From positions 21,207-85,206 of the forward strand of contig JACRBI010000013.1 in the NCBI GenBank assembly GCA_016234495.1: a DNA stretch of 64,000 nt, read 5' to 3'. The position numbers were made by a program, and so were the translations under genes. Below the pieces are notes generated by a model, which was not told where the DNA came from, searched no databases, and was given only the letters and a program-made list of their open reading frames with translations. Origin of the DNA: Chloroflexota bacterium. GTDB lineage: Bacteria > Chloroflexota > Anaerolineae > Anaerolineales > Villigracilaceae. Every line of letters begins with the position of its first letter. Positions within the stretch are counted from its first letter, which is position 1. This document shows positions 51,713 through 60,487 of this stretch, one piece after another.

Positions 51713-53599
51713 ATGGCAAAAATTATTGGAATTGATCTTGGCACCACAAACTCGGTCGCGGCGGTAATGAGCGGCGGCGAACCGATTGTGATTCCCTCTG
51801 CGGAAGGCGAGCGGCTTGTCCCTTCTGTGGTGGCGGTGAATAAAAACCACGAGCGGCTGGTGGGGCGCGTGGCGCGCAATCAGGCCATCACGAACCCGAA
51901 CAACACGATTTTTTCAGTCAAACGTTTTATGGGGCGCAAAGCCGACGACGCGCAGGTCGAGCATACGAAGAAGCGTGTGCCGTATGCGGTGACTGCCGCC
52001 GATAACGGCGATGTGCGTGTGAAACTCGATGACAAGGATTATTCTCCGCCCGAAGTTTCGGCGATGATCCTCGCAAAGATGAAGGCAGATGCCGAAGCGT
52101 ATCTCGGCGAGACCATCACGCAGGCGGTCATTACTGTCCCGGCATATTTCAACGATGCCCAGCGCAATGCCACGAAAGATGCGGGCAAGATCGCAGGCCT
52201 CGAAGTTCTGCGCATCATCAATGAACCGACTGCTTCATCGCTTGCGTATGGGCTGGATAAAAAGAAAAACGAAGTCATCGTGGTTTACGACCTCGGCGGC
52301 GGCACATTCGATGTTTCCATTCTCGATGTGGGCGACGGTGTTTTTCAAGTCCGCGCCACCAGCGGAGATACCTTCCTCGGCGGCGATGATTTTGACCTGC
52401 GCATCATGGATCATCTGATCGAGACATTCAAAAAAGATAACGGCATTGACCTGCATAAAGACCGCCAGGCATTGCAGCGTTTGAAAGAGGCTTCTGAAAA
52501 AGCCAAGATCGAACTTTCAACCATGATGCAGACCGAGATCAATTTGCCCTACTTGACTGCGGATGCAAGCGGACCGAAACATTTGGTGATGACCATGTCC
52601 CGCGCCAAGCTGGAACAAATTACAGCGGATCTTGTCGACCGAACGATTGCTCCTGTCAAGCAGGCATTGTCCGACGCTGGATTAAATGCCGGCAACATCG
52701 ACGAGATTGTCCTCGTTGGCGGCATGACCCGTATGCCTGCCATCCAGGATCGTGTGAAAGCATTCTTTGGCAAAGAACCGCACAAGGGAGTCAACCCCGA
52801 TGAAGTGGTTGCGATTGGCGCGGCAATTCAAGCGGGCGTGCTCGGTGGAGAAGTAAAAGACATCTTGCTTTTGGATGTTACCCCGCTGACTCTTTCGATT
52901 GAAACATTGGGCGGCGTTGCGACGGCTCAAATTGAACGCAATACCACCATTCCCACGCGCCGTTCACAGGTGTTTTCGACTGCGTCTGATAATCAAACTC
53001 AGGTGGAGATTCATGTGTTGCAAGGGGAACGGGCGATGGCGAGTGACAACAAATCACTTGGCAGGTTCACATTGGATGGGATTCCTCCGTCACCGCGCGG
53101 TGTTCCGCAGATCGAAGTCACATTCGATGTGGATGCCAATGGCATCATGAAGGTCAGCGCAAAGGATAAGGCTTCGGGCAATACCCAGCACATCACGATC
53201 ACTGCCTCCTCCGGCTTGAGCGACTCTGAAGTTGAAAAGATGCGCAGGGATGCCGAATCCCATGCGGATGAAGACCGCAAGCGCAAGGAGTTGATCGAAT
53301 CCCGCAACAATGCCGATAACATGGCTTATGCCGCTGAGAAGTCATTGCGTGAACATGGCGATAAAATCCCTGCTGAACTTCGCAGTGAAGTTGAATCCAA
53401 AATCGCTGAGGCAAGGTCTGCGGCGCTGGGTGAGGATATGGAAAAGATCAAGGCTGCCACCGAAGCTTTGGGATTGGCGATTCAAAAGATAGGCGCATCC
53501 GTCTATGAGCAGAAGCAGGCAGCAGGCGAGGGCGAAGCGGGTTCTGATCCGAATCCAGATGCGGGGCCAGATGTTGTCGATGGTGAAGTGAAGGAGTAA
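51713..53599 (+). CDS. dnaK: Chaperone DnaK (Hsp70)
   Basis: A 628-residue Hsp70. The ATPase domain has [14 protein letters not shown] (residues 6-19), [31 protein letters not shown] and [13 protein letters not shown]. The substrate domain begins after the [14 protein letters not shown] linker region. The C-terminus ends acidic ([14 protein letters not shown]). It works with GrpE and DnaJ encoded on either side. Confidence 0.97.
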   Translation: MAKIIGIDLGTTNSVAAVMSGGEPIVIPSAEGERLVPSVVAVNKNHERLVGRVARNQAITNPNNTIFSVKRFMGRKADDAQVEHTKKRVPYAVTAADNGDVRVKLDDKDYSPPEVSAMILAKMKADAEAYLGETITQAVITVPAYFNDAQRNATKDAGKIAGLEVLRIINEPTASSLAYGLDKKKNEVIVVYDLGGGTFDVSILDVGDGVFQVRATSGDTFLGGDDFDLRIMDHLIETFKKDNGIDLHKDRQALQRLKEASEKAKIELSTMMQTEINLPYLTADASGPKHLVMTMSRAKLEQITADLVDRTIAPVKQALSDAGLNAGNIDEIVLVGGMTRMPAIQDRVKAFFGKEPHKGVNPDEVVAIGAAIQAGVLGGEVKDILLLDVTPLTLSIETLGGVATAQIERNTTIPTRRSQVFSTASDNQTQVEIHVLQGERAMASDNKSLGRFTLDGIPPSPRGVPQIEVTFDVDANGIMKVSAKDKASGNTQHITITASSGLSDSEVEKMRRDAESHADEDRKRKELIESRNNADNMAYAAEKSLREHGDKIPAELRSEVESKIAEARSAALGEDMEKIKAATEALGLAIQKIGASVYEQKQAAGEGEAGSDPNPDAGPDVVDGEVKE

Positions 53600-53669
53600 A
53601 TTAGGTAATTAGCGATTAGGAATTAGGATTTTCCCAATTCCTAATCACCTGATTGCCTGTTGTCTAATT
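53600..53669 (+). repeat. Word-repeat gap between dnaK and dnaJ
   Basis: TAGGTAATTAGCGATTAGGAATTAGG is followed by TCCCAATTCCTAATCACCTGATTGCC. GGAATTAGGA pairs with TCCTAA and neighbours to form a hairpin. This family is unrelated in sequence to those in nearby gaps. Confidence 0.55.
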
Positions 53670-54794
53670 ATGAGCAACCGCGATTATTACGAAGTTCTTG
53701 GCCTTGGGAAGGGCGCGTCGGATGATGAGATCAAAGCCGCGTTCCGTAAACTTGCGCGTCAGTATCACCCCGATGTGAGCAAGGAGGAACACGCCGAGGA
53801 GAAGTTCAAGGAGATCAACGAAGCTTACGGTGTGCTTTCGGATTCGGACAAGCGCGCGCGCTACGACCGCTTTGGCAAAGAGGGGCTGGGCGGTATGGGC
53901 AGCGGCGGCTTCCGTGATTACTCGTCAGATTTTGGCGATCTGTTTGAAGAGATTTTCGGCGGGTTTGGATTTTCGACCGGCCGCCGTTCACGCAACGCGC
54001 CGCGCCGCGGGCGCGACCTGCAAATGCAGGTTTCGTTGAAATTCGAAGAAGCTGTTTTTGGAGTTGAAAAGGAAATTGAATTTCAGCGCGAAGAAACCTG
54101 CTCAAACTGTAAAGGCTCGGGAGCGGAACCCGGCACTACGCCGGTGAAATGCTCCACTTGTAATGGACAGGGCGAGGTGCGTCAGGTGCGCCAGACTTTT
54201 CTCGGCCAAATGGTGCAGACGGCGGCGTGCCCGGCTTGTAATGGGCGCGGGCAGATTATCACTTCGCCATGCAAAACATGCCGCGGCAATGGCTTGGAAC
54301 GCAAGAACATCAAAAAGAAGGTGACAATCCCTGGCGGCGTGGACGTGGGCACACAGATCCGCTTGAATGGGGAAGGCGGTCCCGGCGCATTTGGCGGACC
54401 GAGCGGCAGTTTGTTCGTTGTGCTGGATGTGAAGCCGCATCAGTTCTTCAAACGGCGCGAGAACGATATTTTGTTGAACCTCGATATCAATGTGGCGCAG
54501 GCTGTGCTGGGGGCGGAGGTGCAAGTCCCAACTTTGGATGGCGATGAGAATTTGAAGATTCCCGCTGGCACACAGCCGGGGAAGATCTTCCATCTCAAAG
54601 GCAAGGGCGTGCCGCATGTCCGCAGTAAACATCAACGCGGCGACCAGATGGTGATGGTCAATGTAGCCGTCCCGACCAAACTTTCAAAGGAACAGCGTGA
54701 ATTGTTTGAGAAACTGGCTGAGAGTTTGGGTACAACGGTCAAGCCGCAGGAGAAGGGATTCCTTGATTGGTTGAATGATGCGTTTGGGGGATGA
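53670..54794 (+). CDS. dnaJ: Co-chaperone DnaJ (Hsp40)
   Basis: A 374-residue type I DnaJ. The J domain (1-70) has the HPD motif in QYHPDVS. A Gly/Phe region follows. The zinc domain carries four C-x2-C-x-G-x-G repeats ([32 protein letters not shown]) at about residues 147-205. The C-terminal substrate domains are complete. It closes the hrcA operon and is followed by a terminator. Confidence 0.96.
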   Translation: MSNRDYYEVLGLGKGASDDEIKAAFRKLARQYHPDVSKEEHAEEKFKEINEAYGVLSDSDKRARYDRFGKEGLGGMGSGGFRDYSSDFGDLFEEIFGGFGFSTGRRSRNAPRRGRDLQMQVSLKFEEAVFGVEKEIEFQREETCSNCKGSGAEPGTTPVKCSTCNGQGEVRQVRQTFLGQMVQTAACPACNGRGQIITSPCKTCRGNGLERKNIKKKVTIPGGVDVGTQIRLNGEGGPGAFGGPSGSLFVVLDVKPHQFFKRRENDILLNLDINVAQAVLGAEVQVPTLDGDENLKIPAGTQPGKIFHLKGKGVPHVRSKHQRGDQMVMVNVAVPTKLSKEQRELFEKLAESLGTTVKPQEKGFLDWLNDAFGG

Positions 54795-54796
54795 GG

Positions 54797-54823
54797 ACAG
54801 TGATCAGTGAAAAGTAATCAGTG
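54797..54823 (+). repeat. Word-repeat after dnaJ
   Basis: CAGTGATCAGTGA, then AAGTAATCAGTGA: two imperfect copies of the TGATCAGTGA word, itself partly self-complementary (TGATCA). Confidence 0.45.
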
Positions 54824-54852
54824 AACGAGTGGATGAGAGTCCGCTCGTTTTT
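54824..54852 (+). terminator. Intrinsic terminator after dnaJ
   Basis: AACGAGTGGA at 54824-54833 pairs with TCCGCTCGTT at 54840-54849 (one T-G pair), loop TGAGAG, then TTT. Confidence 0.75.
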
Positions 54853-54947
54853 GTTGTATTCCAAAATGAACGGACATATAATATTTGTGTAAAGTGCGGT
54901 TGATTCTGTGAATTCAGTCTGTTTTGGATTCTGTAGGAGGTTGTTTT

Positions 54948-55865
54948 ATGTTACCTCGCCTTTTAACCGTCAGTGTACTTTTTACTTTCGTTCTGGCATC
55001 CTGTACTGCCATTCCACATCAGGTGCCGCCCCCTCTCGTCACACCGACACATGAAGCCGCATTCACTCCCATTCCCGTTCCTACAGATACGCCGCTATCG
55101 GTCGAAATCAATGAAATTATTCAAGTTGGGGAGTACAGAATGCCGATACACTGTTTGGGGCAGGGTGAGCCAACCATCATTCTGGTGGATGGGGATAACT
55201 TTGTCCCCTGGGATGGCAACTCCCTGAAAAGATTTTCACGGTTGGGGCGTGTCTGCTCATACAAGCGTGCTGGTCTTTTGAACGAACCTACTGAAATTCG
55301 TACTGTCAGGGATCAAGTTCATGACCTGCATAACCTGCTAACCATTGCGGGAGAGCGGGGTCCGTATGTCCTGGTGGGAGTGTCAAGAGCTGGGTTGCAC
55401 TTGCTGTTATTCACTCAGGAATATCCAGATGAAGTAGTGGGACTCGTATTTATAGAATGCCAGCCTCCCACGTATTATTCCCTGTTAAGAGAAAGGCTTG
55501 GACAGGAGAAGGCAGACGATCCAGACTGGGTTAAAGAATTTCGTTCTGAAATTACTGTCGGATGGGATTACACAAAACATGAAGAGAAGACTGATATATT
55601 GGCGAGCACCAACCAGGCCATGGAAGTGACCAGTTTGGGTGATCGCCCCGTGGTGGTTCTGGTCGCGGGCGATGAACTGACATGGACTGATGAATGGGAA
55701 AAGGTTTTTTCAGATGCCTGGCTCGAATCCCAGACGGCGCTCAATCAACTTTCAGAAAATTCCCGTATTGAAATTGTGCCGGATTTCTCTCATAAAGATA
55801 TCGTATTTTCAAGCGCTGTGGATAGGGCCGTGGAAGAAGTATATCTGGCTGTAAAACATCGCTAA
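54948..55865 (+). CDS. Lipoprotein with alpha/beta-hydrolase fold
   Basis: A 305-residue predicted lipoprotein. The signal peptide ends in the lipobox LASC with Cys19, followed by a Pro/Thr-rich linker to about residue 50. The rest is an alpha/beta hydrolase. Ser146 in GVSRAG is a variant GxSxA nucleophile elbow, Asp242 lies in VAGDE and His282 in FSHKD. ATG 54948 follows AGGAGG by 7 bases. The substrate is unknown; the surface location suggests hydrolysis of external esters or peptides. It stands alone. Confidence 0.75.
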   Translation: MLPRLLTVSVLFTFVLASCTAIPHQVPPPLVTPTHEAAFTPIPVPTDTPLSVEINEIIQVGEYRMPIHCLGQGEPTIILVDGDNFVPWDGNSLKRFSRLGRVCSYKRAGLLNEPTEIRTVRDQVHDLHNLLTIAGERGPYVLVGVSRAGLHLLLFTQEYPDEVVGLVFIECQPPTYYSLLRERLGQEKADDPDWVKEFRSEITVGWDYTKHEEKTDILASTNQAMEVTSLGDRPVVVLVAGDELTWTDEWEKVFSDAWLESQTALNQLSENSRIEIVPDFSHKDIVFSSAVDRAVEEVYLAVKHR

Positions 55866-55912
55866 CTGGTTCGAATTTATTTCAAACTCATTTGGACAAT
55901 GACTGTGGGTAA

Positions 55913-55956
55913 TGAAGCACAGTCTATTGTCTGCTGCCCACCGTTGTCCGTCGTTT
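55913..55956 (+). repeat. Dispersed GAC/GTC word repeat, copy A
   Basis: AGTCTATTGTCTGCTGCCC and CCGTTGTCCGTCG share word composition (GACGGAC, CAGAC, TAGAC on the other strand) with copies B and C at 56419-56486 and 57366-57428, though less exactly. It precedes the Nudix gene and abuts its -10. Confidence 0.45.
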
Positions 55957-55967
55957 ATAATGTCACG

Positions 55968-56420
55968 ATGAAATTCCTCCTGCGCCTCTGGCGTTCCCTT
56001 CCAATTTGGGTGCATTTCCTTATGGCAAAAATGGTGCGGGCGAAATTCCGCGCGGCGGTTGCGGCATTGATCTTCGATGAGCAGGGACGAATCCTCCTGT
56101 TCAAGCATACCTATCGCAAATGGCAGTGGGGGATTCCCGCTGGGAGCCTGGAATATCATGAGCAGCCTGCAGACGCCATCATCCGCGAGTTCTTTGAAGA
56201 GACGAGTATGCAGATCCAAATTGAAAAACTGCTAACCGTCGTCAGCGCAAACGAAGACGATCACCTGACAGCCGTGTATTTATGTAAGATTGCCGGCGGA
56301 GAATTCAGGCAATCAAACGAAATTTCTGAAATAAAATACTTCGACGTGAACGACCTGCCGCAAATGCTGCTTGCAGAAAAAGAACTCATCCGCTGGGCAG
56401 CGCAGGAAGTGCGACGATAG
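55968..56420 (+). CDS. Nudix hydrolase
   Basis: A 150-residue protein with the Nudix box GSLEYHEQPADAIIREFFEE, then TSM, at about residues 58-80. It fits G-x5-E-x7-REUxEExGU, with Ser in place of the last Gly. The N-terminus has a basic/hydrophobic segment (KFLLRLWRSLPIWVHFLM) that may touch the membrane. A frame from 55899 runs through a repeat and is not used. ATG 55968 lies 6 bases after a TATAAT (55956-55961), so the mRNA may be leaderless. The substrate is unknown. Confidence 0.82.
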   Translation: MKFLLRLWRSLPIWVHFLMAKMVRAKFRAAVAALIFDEQGRILLFKHTYRKWQWGIPAGSLEYHEQPADAIIREFFEETSMQIQIEKLLTVVSANEDDHLTAVYLCKIAGGEFRQSNEISEIKYFDVNDLPQMLLAEKELIRWAAQEVRR

Positions 56421-56486
56421 ACGGTAGACTGTAGACGGTTGATCGTTGATGGTGCTTCATCGTCCATGGTCTGCGGTCCATCGTCA
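56419..56486 (+). repeat. Dispersed GAC/GTC word repeat, copy B
   Basis: The 39 bases at 56448-56486 are, as reverse complement, 33/39 identical to 57368-57406 inside prmA. Upstream, AGACGGTAGACTGTAGACGG is a tandem of the same words. It overlaps the Nudix stop and precedes crcB. Confidence 0.8.
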
Positions 56487-56510
56487 TTTTTTTCTACAAA
56501 GGATTCAAGT

Positions 56511-56894
56511 TTGACAAACATTCTCCTCGTCGGCATCGGCGGGTTCATCGGTTCGGTGCTGCGCTATCTGGTTGGCGGTTATGTGCAGGAATCTATCAAG
56601 CGGCTCGATTTTCCCTATGGCACGCTGGCGGTTAATCTGCTCGGTTGTTTTGTCATCGGTCTGCTGGCGCAGCTTGGAGAGAAGTACGGCATGTTCTCCA
56701 ACGAGTCGCGCGCGTTTATTTTCATCGGCGTGCTGGGCGGCTTTACAACTTTTTCATCGTTTGGAAATGAGACGCTCAATTTGATGCGTCAGAATTTTGT
56801 GGCAGGCGCCTTGATCAACATCGGCGCAAATGTAATTTTAGGACTGTTCGCTGTCTGGCTGGGGCGGATGGCTGGACATTTAATTTGGAGATAA
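56511..56894 (+). CDS. crcB: Fluoride channel CrcB/FluC
   Basis: A 127-residue small membrane protein with four helices. GIGGFIGSVLRYLVGGYV, GTLAVNLLGCFVIGLLAQL and FIGVLGGFTTFSSFGNETL are the signature segments; the Phe/Thr track of the fluoride pore is included. The frame opens further upstream inside repeat copy B, so TTG 56511, 7 bases after AAAGGA (56498-56503), is taken as start. It dimerises to export fluoride. No fluoride riboswitch is recognisable. Confidence 0.9.
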   Translation: MTNILLVGIGGFIGSVLRYLVGGYVQESIKRLDFPYGTLAVNLLGCFVIGLLAQLGEKYGMFSNESRAFIFIGVLGGFTTFSSFGNETLNLMRQNFVAGALINIGANVILGLFAVWLGRMAGHLIWR

Positions 56895-56897
56895 AAA

Positions 56898-57848
56898 ATG
56901 AATTGGCTTGAAGTTTCACTGACTGTAAATGGCGAACTCGCCGAATCTGTTGCGGATGTGTTTGCGCGTTTCGCGCCCAACGGCGTGATGACCGAGCAGG
57001 GCGTAAAGTTTTTGGACGAAGAGGATGAAGGCACTGCAACAGGCCCGATTACCGTCCGCGCATATTTGGAGGTCAACGATCAGCTTGAAGAGACGAGACA
57101 CAAACTCGAAGAGGCGCTTTTCTATTTGGGGATGATTACGCCCGTGCCGACTCCAGCCTACAAACAGATCGCGGATCAAAACTGGATGGAGGCTTGGAAA
57201 CAGCACTACAAGCCGATTCTCATCGGACAGAGACTCCTGATCCTGCCCGCGTGGTTGGAATCCCCGGAGCCGAGTCGCATCCCGATTAAGATCGATCCCG
57301 GCATGGCCTTCGGTACGGGAACGCATCCCACGACACAATTGTGCCTGGAGTTGATGGAAAAATCATTTGACGACGGACCGCAGACCGTAGACCATGAAAC
57401 ACCGTCCACCGTCCATCGTCCATTGTCTGTAATAGATGTTGGCTGTGGTTCGGGAATTCTCTCCATTGCTGCGTTAAAGCTTGGCGCAGGCAAAGTCCTC
57501 GGCGTGGATATTGATATTGAGTCTGTCAAAAACTCGCGCGAAAATGCGGATACCAATGGAGTGGGGGAGGAACTAATGCTCGGGCAGGGATCGGTGACCG
57601 AGGTTTTGAGTGGCAGCTTCCAGTTTAAGTCTGCGCCGCTGGTGGTGGCGAATATCCTCGCGCCCATCATCATCCGCTTGTTTGACGCGGGACTGGCAGA
57701 GTTGGTCGAGCCTGAGGGCGAGATCATCCTGAGCGGAATCCTTGTCCATCAGGCAGAGAATGTGATTGAGGCCGCGCAGGCTAAAGGTCTGAAGCGAAGC
57801 GATATGCGTCAAATGGGTGATTGGGTGGCAATATCGCTAAAACGTTAA
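56898..57848 (+). CDS. prmA: Ribosomal protein L11 methyltransferase PrmA with inserted repeat
   Basis: A 316-residue SAM-dependent methyltransferase that trimethylates L11. NWMEAWKQHYKPILIG, KIDPGMAFGTGTHPTTQLCLELME (about 132-155), VIDVGCGSGILSIAALKLGA (178-197) and VVANILAPIII are canonical. Between the GTGTHPTT segment and motif I, residues 157-176 (FDDGPQTVDHETPSTVHRPL) are extra. They are encoded by a copy of the dispersed repeat also found at 56448-56486. The insertion keeps frame, so the enzyme is probably functional. It follows crcB by three bases. Confidence 0.93.
   Translation: MNWLEVSLTVNGELAESVADVFARFAPNGVMTEQGVKFLDEEDEGTATGPITVRAYLEVNDQLEETRHKLEEALFYLGMITPVPTPAYKQIADQNWMEAWKQHYKPILIGQRLLILPAWLESPEPSRIPIKIDPGMAFGTGTHPTTQLCLELMEKSFDDGPQTVDHETPSTVHRPLSVIDVGCGSGILSIAALKLGAGKVLGVDIDIESVKNSRENADTNGVGEELMLGQGSVTEVLSGSFQFKSAPLVVANILAPIIIRLFDAGLAELVEPEGEIILSGILVHQAENVIEAAQAKGLKRSDMRQMGDWVAISLKR
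57366..57428 (+). repeat. Dispersed GAC/GTC word repeat, copy C, inside prmA
   Basis: 57368-57406 match copy B (inverted) at 33 of 39 positions. The following CACCGTCCATCGTCCATTGTC continues the repeat vocabulary. It encodes residues 157-176 of PrmA in frame. Confidence 0.8.
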
Positions 57849-57878
57849 AACGTCCAAACGTTTAAACGTTTTGTGCTA
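57847..57878 (+). repeat. ACGTTTAAACGTT word repeat after prmA
   Basis: AAAACGTCCAAACGTTTAAACGTTTTG: repeated and palindromic ACGTTTAAACGT words fill the gap between prmA and the next gene. Confidence 0.55.
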
Positions 57879-57892
57879 TCATACGAAACATC

Positions 57893-58372
57893 ATGGACCG
57901 CCGTAAACTGTTTTATTATTTGCTCGTGAATGTCTTTGTCTCGGCCTGCGTGACTGGGACGATCCTGTTCTGGTATGACCGTAACTACCGAACCATTGTC
58001 CAGCCGTCGATTCAAGCGCCTGCAGGCGTAGATACAGCGCCCACCATTAACCCGCAGACAGACATCGCTGTGAAGATCAGCAGCGTTGTGGGCGCAGGCA
58101 CAAAAGACGCCGAGATCGCGATCGTGAAGTTCGAAGGTCAGGGTCAATTGGATCTGGCGGGCTGGCAACTGAAGGATGAGAATAGCAATACGTTCAAGTT
58201 TCCAAAGCTTACGTTGTATCCAAACGGTGCAGTGCAAGTCCACACGGCTGCTGGAACAGATACGGTCATTGACCTGTACTGGGGCATTGCCGACTCGGTG
58301 TGGAGTTCCGGCGAGAATGCAAGTTTGTTTGACGCACAAGGCAATTTGAGAGCGGTTTATCGAGTACCTTAA
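57893..58372 (+). CDS. Membrane-anchored lamin-tail-domain protein
   Basis: A 159-residue protein with one N-terminal membrane helix (residues 7-28) and a C-terminal domain that resembles the lamin tail domain (LTD): VKISSVVGAGTKDAEIAIVKFEGQGQLDLAGWQLKDENSNTFKFPKLTLYPNGAVQVHT and SVWSSGENASLFDAQGNL (quoted in parts). Bacterial LTDs are usually on surface or secreted proteins and may bind DNA or matrix; the role is unknown. It lies between prmA and dnaX without clear operon membership. Confidence 0.7.
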   Translation: MDRRKLFYYLLVNVFVSACVTGTILFWYDRNYRTIVQPSIQAPAGVDTAPTINPQTDIAVKISSVVGAGTKDAEIAIVKFEGQGQLDLAGWQLKDENSNTFKFPKLTLYPNGAVQVHTAAGTDTVIDLYWGIADSVWSSGENASLFDAQGNLRAVYRVP

Positions 58373-58374
58373 TT

Positions 58375-58470
58375 CTTTACCGCCAAGCGCGCTAAGAACG
58401 CGAAGAGAGCCTTTTAAAAATCTTAGCGACCTTCGCGCTCTTCGCGGTTCAAAAAAACTGACACCTGAAA
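58375..58470 (+). repeat. CGCTAAGAACGCGAAGA-type inverted word repeat before dnaX
   Basis: CCGCCAAGCGCGCTAAGAACGCGAAGAG is followed by CTTAGCGACCTTCGCGCTCTTCGCGG. The two halves are complementary in words (CGCTAAG with CTTAGCG; CGCGAAGAG with CTCTTCGCG), forming a large imperfect hairpin. Confidence 0.65.
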
Positions 58471-58479
58471 CCTAAACAC

Positions 58480-60012
58480 ATGACACAAGCGCTTTATAGA
58501 AAATACCGCCCCAAAGGATGGGATGCCGTCATCGGACAGGATCACGTTGTCCAGACGTTGACCAACTCCATCAAAGCAGACCGTGTTGGTCACGCCTATC
58601 TTTTTGCGGGTCCGCGCGGGACAGGCAAAACAACGGTTGCGCGTTTGCTGGCGAAGGCGGTCAACTGTCTCAACGAAGACCCGGCGCACAGACCCGACAA
58701 CACCTGCGATTACTGCGAAGCTGTCAACCAGAATCGGTTTATGGATCTGATCGAAATTGACGCGGCCTCAAACACCTCCGTTGACGATGTCCGCGACCTG
58801 CGCGACAAGATCAACTTCTCGCCTTCACAGGGCAAATACAAAATCTACATCATCGACGAAGTCCACATGCTTTCCACTGCGGCGTTCAACGCGCTGCTTA
58901 AAACACTCGAAGAGCCGCCGCCACATGCCATCTTTGTTTTGGCCACCACTGAGATTCACAAAATTCCCGCAACTGTTTTGTCCCGCTGTCAGCGTCACGA
59001 ATTCCGCCGCGTGCCAGTGGATGAGATCGTCGCCAACCTCAAGCACATCGTTGCCGCTGAAAAACTTGAAGCCGACGACGAGGCGCTCACACTCATTGCC
59101 CGTCAGTCAGCGGGCGGGATGCGCGACGCGCAATCTCTGCTCGACCAGCTTGCATCAACTGGCACGACCATCACGCTTGCCCTCGCGCAAACTGTCCTCG
59201 GTACTGCCACTAGCAAAACCGTGCTGGAGGTCATCGCGTCCATCCTCGACGATCAGCCTGCGCGCGGTCTCGAAACCATTCACCGCGCCCTCGACTCTGG
59301 CGCAGACCCGCGTTCGCTGGCTCGTCAAATTGTTGAATATCTGCGCGGGCTCATGCTCATTCAAATGGGCAACATTGATCAGGTCGAAGCCACACGCGAA
59401 GTCAAAGCGCAGATGGACGCGCACGCAAAAGCATTTAACACATCCGATGTTTTGCGCATGATGAAAATTTTCAACAATGCTGCTGTGGATTTGCGCGGCG
59501 GCTGGCAGCCATCCCTGAGCATTGAACTTGCTCTCGCGGAAGTAATGGAAGCCCCGATAGAATCTCCGCAAGTCCCCGCGCCGCGTCAGACGAAGCTTCA
59601 GCCTGCTCCTGCTCCGAGAACCGAATCCCAGCCCGAGGTTAAGAACGACGCGCCTGCCGGTGGCTTGCCAGTCATCAGCGTAGGCGATGTCATCAAGTCA
59701 TGGAAAAGTATGGCGGCGTCGCTTCCAAAATCACAAGCGAATCTTTCTGCGTTATTAAACTCGGTCAAGATGATCGACGTGCAAGGCAAAACCCTGGTGC
59801 TTGGTCTTGCCAGTGAAGTGCTGGTCTCGAAGATCGACAAGCCTGACCAGATCGAAGCGATCCAAAAGTTGATCAAAGATAATTTCAACGTGGAAGTGTC
59901 TGTTCGTTGTATTGTCACCAGCGCCAAAGGTAAAATCCCTGCATACGTGGCGCAAGACGGCATGGTCGCCGCTGCCATTCAGCACGGCGGCGAAATTGTG
60001 GATGAGAATTGA
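58480..60012 (+). CDS. dnaX: DNA polymerase III subunits gamma/tau
   Basis: A 510-residue clamp-loader ATPase. Walker A is GPRGTGKTT (44-52). A zinc region follows with Cys63, Cys76 and Cys79; the usual fourth cysteine is not evident. KIYIIDEVHMLSTAAFNALLKTLEEPP and LSRCQRHEFRRV are hallmarks. Domain III and a shorter tau-type tail follow (about 370-510). It begins the dnaX-ybaB-recR group. I saw no slippery heptamer. Confidence 0.94.
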   Translation: MTQALYRKYRPKGWDAVIGQDHVVQTLTNSIKADRVGHAYLFAGPRGTGKTTVARLLAKAVNCLNEDPAHRPDNTCDYCEAVNQNRFMDLIEIDAASNTSVDDVRDLRDKINFSPSQGKYKIYIIDEVHMLSTAAFNALLKTLEEPPPHAIFVLATTEIHKIPATVLSRCQRHEFRRVPVDEIVANLKHIVAAEKLEADDEALTLIARQSAGGMRDAQSLLDQLASTGTTITLALAQTVLGTATSKTVLEVIASILDDQPARGLETIHRALDSGADPRSLARQIVEYLRGLMLIQMGNIDQVEATREVKAQMDAHAKAFNTSDVLRMMKIFNNAAVDLRGGWQPSLSIELALAEVMEAPIESPQVPAPRQTKLQPAPAPRTESQPEVKNDAPAGGLPVISVGDVIKSWKSMAASLPKSQANLSALLNSVKMIDVQGKTLVLGLASEVLVSKIDKPDQIEAIQKLIKDNFNVEVSVRCIVTSAKGKIPAYVAQDGMVAAAIQHGGEIVDEN

Positions 60013-60098
60013 CGGGAATTGCGAATCGGGAATCGGTAAACGAGTTAATCCCCAATTCACGACTTCCGATTTCCAAATAACGAATAACGAGGTTTTAT
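60013..60098 (+). repeat. GGGAATTGCGAATCGGGAATCGG-type word repeat
   Basis: TGACGGGAATTGCGAATCGG, GGGAATCGG, then ATCCCCAATTCACGACTTCCGATTTCC. It consists of direct and inverted copies of the same words and can fold back on itself. Confidence 0.6.
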
Positions 60099-60431
60099 AT
60101 GGCAAAAGGATTTAATCGTGGTCCGGCAATGGGCGGTGGACAAAGTGGCATGATGCAGCAGCTTCAAAAACTGCAAAAGCAAATGGAAGAAGCGCAAGCC
60201 AAACTTGGCGATGAGACAGTCACGGCGACGGCAGGCGGCGGCGCGATCAAAGTCACCATGACTGGCGACCAGAAATGCCGCGAGGTCGTCATTGACCCTG
60301 AATTATTGAAAGATGCAGATGCTGAGATGTTGCAAGACCTGGTCTTGTCTGCGGTCAACATGGCGCTCGACCAATCACGCGAGCTTGCCAATCAGAGACT
60401 TGGTCCGCTCTCGGGCGGGCTGCCTTTCTAG
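60099..60431 (+). CDS. ybaB: Nucleoid-associated protein YbaB/EbfC family
   Basis: A 110-residue dimeric DNA-binding protein. MMQQLQKLQKQMEEAQAKLGDETVTATAGGGAIKVTM with VVIDPELL and LVLSAVNMALDQSREL match the family. The gene lies between dnaX and recR as in most bacteria. A Gly-rich N-terminal tail of 18 residues precedes the core. Confidence 0.93.
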   Translation: MAKGFNRGPAMGGGQSGMMQQLQKLQKQMEEAQAKLGDETVTATAGGGAIKVTMTGDQKCREVVIDPELLKDADAEMLQDLVLSAVNMALDQSRELANQRLGPLSGGLPF

Positions 60432-60487
60432 TCAAAAGTCAAAGGTCGCAAGTCACAGACCTTTGACCTTCGACCTTTGACTGTCTT
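60432..60487 (+). repeat. AAAGGTC/GACCTTT word repeat between ybaB and recR
   Basis: GTCAAAAGTCAAAGGTCGCAAGTCACAGACCTTTGACCTTCGACCTTTGACTG. The AGTCAAAGGTC half is the reverse complement of GACCTTTGACT in the other half, giving a hairpin. Confidence 0.65.
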
